The notes under the pieces: model-generated | Databases searched by the model: none | Seen by the model: only the letters and a program-made list of their open reading frames with translations | What the model was told of the DNA's origin: nothing | Part shown: positions 35,233 to 41,641 of the stretch, piece after piece | How the letters are laid out: every line of letters begins with the position of its first letter | Numbering within the stretch: the first letter of the stretch is position 1 | From: Chitinophaga oryzae | GTDB lineage: Bacteria > Bacteroidota > Bacteroidia > Chitinophagales > Chitinophagaceae | Direction of reading: 5' to 3' | DNA length: 64,000 bases | Assembly: GCF_012516375.2 (NCBI RefSeq) | Contig: NZ_CP051204.2 | Span: 3,596,001-3,660,000 of the forward strand | Position numbers and translations under genes: made by a program

Positions 35233-36048
35233 ATGCGTAACATACTCAGCGCCGCACTACTGCTGCTTTCCTTTAAAACACTCTTCGCCGGTACGTTTGA
35301 TCGGAATGCAAACGATTCCGCCAACTACTTTTCTTCTTTTGACGGGACCCGTATCCATTACACGGATAAAGGAACCGGTCAGCCGGTCATCCTCGTGCAC
35401 GGCTTCATGGGCAGCGGCGATTCATGGTCTTCCACACCCCTGTACGACTCCCTGCTGCAACGCGGATTCCGCGTTATCACCCCGGACCTGCGCGGCAACG
35501 GCGCTTCCGGCCATCCGCACGACAGCCTCGCCTACATGCAGGACGCAGAAGCCCGCGATATCATCGGCCTCGCCGCGCACCTGCAGCTGTCAGCCTACAG
35601 GGTGGTAGGCTACTCCCGCGGATCTATCATCACCGCACGCCTGCTGGTACTGGACCCAAAGGTAAGCTGCGCCGTACTCGGCGGCATCGGCACAGGGTTC
35701 ACCGACCCGGCATGGCCCCGCCGACTGAAATTCTACGATGCCCTCTCCGGTAAAGATGTACCGGAATTGGCTGCCATGGTCAAAAACGTACAGGCGAAAG
35801 GGTTAGATCAGCGGGCGCTGGCACTGATGCAGTGGGGCCAGCCGGCCACCACACCTGCGGAATTGGCAGATGTGCAGCAGCCGGTACTGGTGATCGGAGG
35901 TGATAAAGATGAAGACAACGATACGGGCGGCTCCCTCGCCGCCATGATGCCCCGCGGAATGCACGGCACCGTTGCCGGCGATCATAACAGCGTGCTACGC
36001 TCACCCCACTTCGCCGGATGGGCACTGGACTTCCTCTTAAAACACTAA
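35233..36048 (+). CDS. Secreted alpha/beta-hydrolase
   Basis: 271 residues with a signal peptide (MRNILSAALLLLSFKTLFAG). Alpha/beta-hydrolase fold: oxyanion segment VILVHGFMGSGDSW, nucleophile elbow VVGYSRGSIITARLL (G-x-S-x-G with Ser), Asp near GGDKDEDND and His in GDHNSVLRSP at the end. Likely a periplasmic esterase; the substrate is unknown. Divergent from fbaA. Confidence 0.88.
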   Translation: MRNILSAALLLLSFKTLFAGTFDRNANDSANYFSSFDGTRIHYTDKGTGQPVILVHGFMGSGDSWSSTPLYDSLLQRGFRVITPDLRGNGASGHPHDSLAYMQDAEARDIIGLAAHLQLSAYRVVGYSRGSIITARLLVLDPKVSCAVLGGIGTGFTDPAWPRRLKFYDALSGKDVPELAAMVKNVQAKGLDQRALALMQWGQPATTPAELADVQQPVLVIGGDKDEDNDTGGSLAAMMPRGMHGTVAGDHNSVLRSPHFAGWALDFLLKH

Positions 36049-36167
36049 ATCAATTACGGATTACGAATTACGAATTACGAATGGAGGGCTTTCTTTTGGA
36101 AAGGTTATTAAGTAACCGCTCTATAAGGAAGCCCTCCATTCGTAATTCGTAATTTGTAATTCGTAAT
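36049..36167. repeat. Stop-anchored nested inverted repeat, arm family C (AATTACG)
   Basis: Arms of tandem 7-mers (AATTACG) on each side, closing on an inner stem GGAGGGCTT/AAGCCCTCC. The right arm continues into the Rieske stop codon (36168-36170); the left starts 4 bases after the hydrolase stop. Convergent gap. Confidence 0.85.
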
Positions 36168-36611
36168 TCACGTAACGGTGAGGGTATTCCCGCTTACGGT
36201 GATAGTATACGCTGTCAGCGGCGCGGTAGCGGGACCGGTGTTAACAGCGCCGCTGGTCGAATACCGGCTGCCATGGCCGCAGGGCGCGTTACACTCAATC
36301 AGCTTCGTCGTATTGTTAAAAGTGGCGACAGTACACCCCTGGTGGGTGCAGGTGCTGGACAGCGCGGCAAAATCCGCTGCCGTTTTGCCTGTGCCGGTAC
36401 GGATAAGGATAACCCCGTTGGCGATTTTAAAGTCGCCGGGATTGGGCAAATCACTGCCCAGGTTGACCGACAGCTTCGCATTCGGGCCGCCCGGCGTCGG
36501 GTCCGGTGAGGAGTCATAACCGCCCCCGCCCTTGCTGCAGGCCGCTAGTCCGCCTACGCAGGCCAGCGCGAGCGTCATCCCGATGTTGGATACAAAATCC
36601 CTTCTTTCCAT
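36168..36611 (-). CDS. Rieske-type [2Fe-2S] lipoprotein with atypical second ligand box
   Basis: 147 residues. The N-terminus has a twin-arginine (MERRDFVSNIG) and a lipobox (GLAAC), suggesting a Tat-exported lipoprotein, as folded Fe-S proteins need. Box I CTHQGC is canonical. Box II reads CNAPCGHGSRY instead of the usual C-P-C-H-G-S, so the Cys-x2-His spacing of the second ligand pair is not kept. The family carries electrons; whether this one still binds a normal cluster is uncertain. No cytochrome partner is adjacent. Confidence 0.8.
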   Translation of the reverse strand: MERRDFVSNIGMTLALACVGGLAACSKGGGGYDSSPDPTPGGPNAKLSVNLGSDLPNPGDFKIANGVILIRTGTGKTAADFAALSSTCTHQGCTVATFNNTTKLIECNAPCGHGSRYSTSGAVNTGPATAPLTAYTITVSGNTLTVT

Positions 36612-36754
36612 AAAAAGTGTTTTGTGAATAAAGTGACAGATACACTTGTTACGGAAAAGAAACAGGAAGGGTTGCTCATAAAAAAAGAAGGACGAAAAAA
36701 AGCCACTATACAGCAGCTATTCCGCCCAAAAAACATAGCATCAAAAGAACCCGC

Positions 36755-36890
36755 AGAACAACGTAACCCGGGGTGTCATCCCTGGGAGGAGAACAACGTA
36801 ACCCAGGGCGTCATCCCTGGGAGGAGAACAGCGTAACCCAGGGCGTCAGCCCTGGGAGATACGGGCCATCATCCCTGGGAGATACGGGGC
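36755..36890. repeat. Cluster of four GC-rich palindromic repeats, copy group 3
   Basis: Units of the type GAACAACGTAACCCRGGGYG followed by TCATCCCTGGGAG, repeated in tandem. The last half-unit encodes the end of the minus-strand BtuF-like gene. Bases 36612-36754 between this and the Rieske start hold nothing else recognised. Confidence 0.75.
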
Positions 36891-37654
36891 AGCAACGCTT
36901 CAATATACGCCGGCGACTCCAGCAGCCGGCTGCCATACCAGGAAAACAACTCGCCGTCTACCAGCAGCACCTGCGCTTCCGGGAGAATAGCCTGTATTTC
37001 ATGCATATGTTTTTCTTTAAAAGGGTAGGGCTCCGAAGACAACAGTACCAGCCTGCAACCGCTGGCTGCCAGCTGCTCTTCGTCAATCGCCGGATAACGC
37101 GGAATGTCTGCGAACACATTCTGTAAACCACAACGCAGCAGCATCTGGTGGATAAACGTATCACCGCCGGCTGCCATCCACGGATCGCGCCAGATAAAAT
37201 AGGCGGTGGGAACAGGGGCGGAGAGGGGCTGTAAGGCCGCGAAACGTTGCTGGATCGTACCGGCCAGTTGCGCTGCCTCCGCCGTTTTCCGCGTAATGGC
37301 GCCAACGCCGGTGATCATTTCGCAGGCATCTTCCAGTGTGCGGATATTACTGACCCACACCGGATAATGTTCCATCAGTGCTTTCACATCTTCCGCAGTA
37401 TTTTCTTCTTTGTTGGCGATAATCAGGTCCGGCGCCAGCTCCCGGATCACGTCCATACGTACGTTCTTGGTGCCGCCAACACGTGTTTTGCTGCGGAACC
37501 ACGCTTCCGGATGTATACAGAATTTGGTGATGCCTACCACTTCCTCGTGAAGCCCGAGGGTATATAAAAGTTCAGTCTGCGAAGGCACCAGCGAAACAAT
37601 CCGCTTGGGCGCCTCCGGCAGATGAATGGTACGGTTCAATTGGTCGCGGAACAT
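36869..37654 (-). CDS. BtuF-like helical-backbone metal-receptor protein, no signal peptide
   Basis: 261 residues of the periplasmic-binding-protein type used by B12/siderophore ABC importers: PKRIVSLVPSQTELLYTLGL, VGGTKNVRMDVIRELAPDLIIANKEEN, YFIWRDPWMAAGGDTFIHQML. It lacks any signal peptide and no permease or ATPase is near, so it is unlikely to be a normal ABC substrate-binding protein. It starts 4 bases after the cystathionine beta-synthase stop, so it shares its mRNA. Its last residues (SQG) and stop fall in a GC-rich palindrome. Confidence 0.8.
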   Translation of the reverse strand: MFRDQLNRTIHLPEAPKRIVSLVPSQTELLYTLGLHEEVVGITKFCIHPEAWFRSKTRVGGTKNVRMDVIRELAPDLIIANKEENTAEDVKALMEHYPVWVSNIRTLEDACEMITGVGAITRKTAEAAQLAGTIQQRFAALQPLSAPVPTAYFIWRDPWMAAGGDTFIHQMLLRCGLQNVFADIPRYPAIDEEQLAASGCRLVLLSSEPYPFKEKHMHEIQAILPEAQVLLVDGELFSWYGSRLLESPAYIEALLPRISQG

Positions 37655-37658
37655 AGTA

Positions 37659-39017
37659 CTAGCGGCCTAATGCCTGGATAATGTCGTATTTGGTCACAAT
37701 ATGATGATCGCCGCTTTCGTCTTTGGTCATCACGGCGCCGTTTTCGCGGTTGATGTAAACAGACAGTTTTTCTATCGGCGTTTCCTGGCTCACCATCGGG
37801 AAAGGAGCGTGCATCACTTCCTGTACAGTGGCGTCTTTCAGGTGCGGGTTGTCAATCAGTTTGTTGAACAGGCCACTTTCTGAAACGGCGCCGATGATGT
37901 CGCTGCCTTTGGTGACAGGGATATGTTCGATATCGAATTTGCGCATTTTGGCAATGGCTTCGCTTACTTTCTCATCTGCGTCAATGGTGACCAGCGGCAT
38001 GTTGCGGCGGGCGCCTACGATGTCCTTAACGGTTTTTACGTCGAGGAAACCGCGTTCCATCATCCATTGGTCATTGTATACTTTGCCTACATACCGGCTG
38101 CCGTGGTCGTGGAAAATCACTACCACCACATCGTCCGGCTTCAGCGTGTCTTTGAGCTGCATCAGTCCCGCTACGGCAGATCCGGCGGAATAACCCACGA
38201 AGATGCCTTCTTCTTTGGTGATGCGGCGGGCCATCACGGCGCCGTCTTTGTCGGTCACCTTGGTGAAGGCGTCGATCACGCTCATATCGTAGTTCTGCGG
38301 TACAAAGTCTTCGCCGATACCTTCGGTGATATAAGGATATACTTCACTCATATCGATTTCTCCCGTCTCGAAATATTTTTTGAGCAGGGAGCCGTAGCTG
38401 TCGATCGCCCACACTTTGATATTGGGATTTTTCTCTTTCAGGAACTTGCCGGTGCCTGTGATGGTGCCGCCGGTGCCGGTGGCTACGATCAGGTGGGTCA
38501 CCTTGCCGTCTGTCTGTTCCCATATTTCAGGGCCGGTCTGCTCGTAGTGGGCGTCGCGGTTAGCGAGGTTGTCATATTGGTTGACGTAAAACGAGTTTGG
38601 TATTTCGGTAGCCAGTCTTTTGGATACGGAGTAGTAGGAGCGCGGATCTTCGGGTTCCACGTTGGTCGGGCATACGATCACTTCTGCGCCTACGGCTTTG
38701 AGGATATCTACTTTTTCCTTGGACTGTTTATCGGTAGTGGTGAAGATGCATTTGTAGCCTTTGATAACGGCGGCGAGGGCAAGGCCCATACCGGTATTGC
38801 CGGAGGTGCCTTCGATGATGGTGCCGCCGGGTTTAAGCAGGCCTTTCTGTTCGGCCACTTCCACCATTTTGATGGCCATGCGGTCTTTAATGGAGTTGCC
38901 CGGATTGAAAAATTCCACTTTGGCGAACACGGGACAAGGGAGGGAAGCGGTTACTCGGTTCAGTTTTACCAGCGGGGTATGTCCTATCGTTTCGAGAATG
39001 TTTGCTGCATATTTCAT
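37659..39017 (-). CDS. Cystathionine beta-synthase (PLP domain plus CBS pair)
   Basis: 452 residues. Residues ~1-310 are a PLP-dependent fold-type II domain: NPGNSIKDRMAIKM (Lys Schiff base), EGTSGNTGMGLALAA, GTGGTITGTGKFL phosphate loop, and EEGIFVGYSAGSAVAGL. Residues ~330-452 are two CBS motifs (MPLVTIDADEKVSEAIAKM; VMHAPFPMVSQETPIEKL), a regulatory module. Catalyses homocysteine plus serine to cystathionine, or acts as cysteine synthase. Eight-gene-independent, paired only with the BtuF-like gene. Confidence 0.93.
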   Translation of the reverse strand: MKYAANILETIGHTPLVKLNRVTASLPCPVFAKVEFFNPGNSIKDRMAIKMVEVAEQKGLLKPGGTIIEGTSGNTGMGLALAAVIKGYKCIFTTTDKQSKEKVDILKAVGAEVIVCPTNVEPEDPRSYYSVSKRLATEIPNSFYVNQYDNLANRDAHYEQTGPEIWEQTDGKVTHLIVATGTGGTITGTGKFLKEKNPNIKVWAIDSYGSLLKKYFETGEIDMSEVYPYITEGIGEDFVPQNYDMSVIDAFTKVTDKDGAVMARRITKEEGIFVGYSAGSAVAGLMQLKDTLKPDDVVVVIFHDHGSRYVGKVYNDQWMMERGFLDVKTVKDIVGARRNMPLVTIDADEKVSEAIAKMRKFDIEHIPVTKGSDIIGAVSESGLFNKLIDNPHLKDATVQEVMHAPFPMVSQETPIEKLSVYINRENGAVMTKDESGDHHIVTKYDIIQALGR

Positions 39018-39308
39018 AAAAATAACGAGGTTGTGTACAGTTGTAAATTACGAATTAAGCCTAAACAAACAGGTTACCGCCGTTAATTTGCCGTAACGGG
39101 GTTTAACCGGCAGCGGCCAGAACACCCCGATTTCTTTTTGTTTTTCTGATAATGATTTAGGTAGATGAATTTTATTTAATAATAACCGTAAAATGATGGA
39201 AAATGTCCAAGATTTAAAAAATGTTAAAATCCGGCGCTTTACTGCCGTCCTGCTGCCGCCAGCAGCCCTCCTTCATAATTCGTAATTCGTAAATCGTAAT
39301 TCCTCTGT
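39018..39308. other. Divergent intergenic region with single family-C repeat arms
   Basis: About 290 bases between cystathionine beta-synthase and bioD. TAAATTACGAATTA near 39044 and ATAATTCGTAATTCGTAAAT near 39276 are opposed family-C arms about 215 bases apart. No ORF or other structure recognised. Confidence 0.4.
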
Positions 39309-39316
39309 TATATTTG
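39309..39316 (+). promoter_or_regulatory. -7 element of bioD, predicting a leaderless mRNA
   Basis: TATATTTG, exact consensus; TTCG at 39286-39289 gives a 19-base spacer for a weak -33. The ATG is 7 bases past the final G, i.e. at the expected transcription start. Confidence 0.6.
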
Positions 39317-39322
39317 CCGTAG

Positions 39323-39964
39323 ATGAATCGAATATTTATAACCGGTATCGGTACCGGTGTAGGGAAAACCATCGTATCCGCCTGTGTGACCACGGCCCTG
39401 GAAGCTGACTACTGGAAGCCTGTACAGTCCGGGTCTGAAGAGGGTACTGACACGCAGACGGTCAGGGCCCTGGTGCCGGAAGGCGTCACTATCTGCCATC
39501 CGGAAGCTTATGTATTGAAGGAGCCGGCCTCGCCTCACCTGGCCGCCCGCATGGAGCAGGTCACCATCAACACCGCTGAGATTGTAAGACAGGCCGCAGC
39601 ACTGCAGCCGGCCCACCGGGCACTGGTGATAGAAGGCGCCGGCGGATTGCTGGTACCGCTGACAGACGACGTTCTGACGCTGGACCTGGTCCGCGACCTG
39701 GGCGCCGGCGTGATCATCGCGGCGCAGAACTATCTCGGCAGCATCAACCACAGCCTGCTCACCGCCCGCGTGCTGCAACATGCAGGCGTGCCCGTTATGG
39801 GCTGGATCTTCGGAGGCGATTACCATACCAATGAAGACAATGTGGTGCGACTGAGCGGCTATCCCCGCATTGGCCGTATTCCGCAGGCGACGGAAGTCAA
39901 TATGGCATTCGTACAGCAACAGGCACAACTTTTGTCAGCTCCCCTAAAGGCGTTACTGGCATGA
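39323..39964 (+). CDS. bioD: Dethiobiotin synthase
   Basis: 213 residues. ATP-dependent carboxylation and ring closure of diaminopelargonate in biotin synthesis. Walker A-like loop GIGTGVGKTIVSA at about 6-18; KPVQSGSEEGTDTQ with the substrate-binding Lys; VIEGAGGLLVPL. No other bio gene is in the window. The stop overlaps the next start (ATGA at 39961), so it leads an operon with the folate, lpxK and rnr genes. Confidence 0.95.
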   Translation: MNRIFITGIGTGVGKTIVSACVTTALEADYWKPVQSGSEEGTDTQTVRALVPEGVTICHPEAYVLKEPASPHLAARMEQVTINTAEIVRQAAALQPAHRALVIEGAGGLLVPLTDDVLTLDLVRDLGAGVIIAAQNYLGSINHSLLTARVLQHAGVPVMGWIFGGDYHTNEDNVVRLSGYPRIGRIPQATEVNMAFVQQQAQLLSAPLKALLA

Positions 39965-40548
39965 TCACCAAAAAGGATATACGAAAACACTTCCTCGAAC
40001 AGCGCCTGAACCTCCCGGACGCCACGGCGGCAGACCTGAACGAACGGCTGCTGGCCAACGCCCGCCAGCTCGATTTTCAGGGAGTGCGCTATCTGCATCT
40101 TTTCCTTCCCATCTCGGAAAAAAAAGAAGTCGATACCTGGCCATTGGCCCGATGGCTGCGGCTACAACATCCGGACATCCAGCTGGTGCTGTCAAAGGCC
40201 GATATGAAAACCGGCGACATGTACCACTACGCCTGGCATACCCATACGGTACTGGTGAAGAACCGCTTCGGCATCCCGGAGCCGGAAAACGGTGAACCCG
40301 TGCAGCCGGAAACCATAGACCTGGTACTGGTGCCGTTGCTGGCTTTCGACCGGCAGGGCCAGCGGGTAGGCTACGGCAAAGGGATGTATGACCGCTTTCT
40401 GCAGCAATGCCGCCCGGACGTGCGTACGGTTGGCCTGTCGCTGTTTGGCCCTATCGACGGCATCAGCGACGCGGACAGCTGGGATGTGCCCCTGCAGACC
40501 GTGGTAACGCCCGACGTTATTTATCAGTTTAATTTTAAACAACCCTGA
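39961..40548 (+). CDS. 5-formyltetrahydrofolate cyclo-ligase
   Basis: 195 residues. Converts 5-formyl-THF to 5,10-methenyl-THF with ATP. Family motif VPLLAFDRQGQRVGYGKGMYDRFL is complete; the N-terminal KKDIRKHFLEQR matches the family start. Overlaps bioD by 4 bases and is 2 bases from lpxK. Confidence 0.95.
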   Translation: MITKKDIRKHFLEQRLNLPDATAADLNERLLANARQLDFQGVRYLHLFLPISEKKEVDTWPLARWLRLQHPDIQLVLSKADMKTGDMYHYAWHTHTVLVKNRFGIPEPENGEPVQPETIDLVLVPLLAFDRQGQRVGYGKGMYDRFLQQCRPDVRTVGLSLFGPIDGISDADSWDVPLQTVVTPDVIYQFNFKQP

Positions 40549-40550
40549 CA

Positions 40551-41630
40551 GTGCTGAAACTACTGAGTTATCTTAAAATACTGTTATATCCTTTCTCCCT
40601 GCTCTATGGCCTTGTGATGTGGGTCCGCAACCGCTTCTATGATAAGGGTGTGCTCACCGCCGTGGAGTTCGATCTCCCGGTAATTGCCTGCGGCAACCTG
40701 TCGGTAGGGGGTACAGGAAAAACGCCGCATGTGGAATACCTGATCCGCCTGCTGAAAGACCAGTTCCGGACAGCCACCCTGAGCCGGGGCTACAACCGCC
40801 GTACCAGCGGCTACCTGCTGGCCGACGAACACAGCACCGCCGCCGACATCGGCGATGAGCCCATGCAGTTCCACACGAAATACCCGGACATCAAAGTATG
40901 CGTAGGGGAAGAGCGGATGCTGGCCATCCCGCAGCTGCTGGGCGAAGAACCGGACACACAGGTGATCCTGCTGGACGATGCTTTCCAGCACCGGTCTGTG
41001 AAACCCGGCATGAACATCCTGATCACCGAATACAACCGGCTGTTCACCCGCGATCACGTCGTCCCCTTCGGCCGCCTCCGGGAGGGCAGAAGCGGCTACC
41101 AGCGCGCCAATTGCATCATCGTGTCCAAATGTCCGCCGGACATGAGCCTGGCTGAAAAGGCCGCGCTGGAAAAAGAAATCAATCCGCTGCCCGGCCAGCG
41201 ATTGTTTTTTACTACCTTGCAATACGGCGCATTATTTGATATGACAACCCGTCAGCCCGTGAATGTTCCTGCATCAGCATCGGTATTGCTCGCCTGCGGC
41301 ATTGCCCGCCCGGAACCGCTGCTGGAGAAGCTGCAGCAGCAGTTTCAACAGGTTTACCTGCTGGCGTTTCCTGATCATTACTACTATTCGGAAAAAGATA
41401 TTGCTAAAATAAAAAAGGAAAGAGATGACCTGCCAGGAACCCAAAAGATGGTCATCACCACGGAGAAAGATGCCGTAAGGCTGCATCTCCTGCAAAAAGA
41501 ACTGGCAGAACAAAACCTGCAAATAGCTGTTATGCCAGTGGAAATTTCGTTCCTCTTCGGAGAAGCGGAATCATTTAATAACTTTATTTTTGACTACGTG
41601 GCCCGGCAATTGCCCGCCTTTGGTCAATAA
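40551..41630 (+). CDS. lpxK: Tetraacyldisaccharide 4'-kinase
   Basis: 359 residues starting with GTG (no closer ATG keeps the conserved N-terminus). Phosphorylates the lipid A precursor at the inner membrane. One N-terminal membrane segment (YLKILLYPFSLLYGLVMWV), P-loop GNLSVGGTGKTPHVEYL at about 48-64, and LLDDAFQHRSVKPGMNILIT are diagnostic. Translationally close to the folate enzyme and followed by rnr after 11 bases. Confidence 0.96.
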   Translation: MLKLLSYLKILLYPFSLLYGLVMWVRNRFYDKGVLTAVEFDLPVIACGNLSVGGTGKTPHVEYLIRLLKDQFRTATLSRGYNRRTSGYLLADEHSTAADIGDEPMQFHTKYPDIKVCVGEERMLAIPQLLGEEPDTQVILLDDAFQHRSVKPGMNILITEYNRLFTRDHVVPFGRLREGRSGYQRANCIIVSKCPPDMSLAEKAALEKEINPLPGQRLFFTTLQYGALFDMTTRQPVNVPASASVLLACGIARPEPLLEKLQQQFQQVYLLAFPDHYYYSEKDIAKIKKERDDLPGTQKMVITTEKDAVRLHLLQKELAEQNLQIAVMPVEISFLFGEAESFNNFIFDYVARQLPAFGQ

Positions 41631-41641
41631 GACAACCAAAC

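Noticed and set aside
36624..36836. 70-codon plus-strand frame downstream of the Rieske start
   Set aside because: Mostly reads through tandem GC-rich palindromes; no conserved features.
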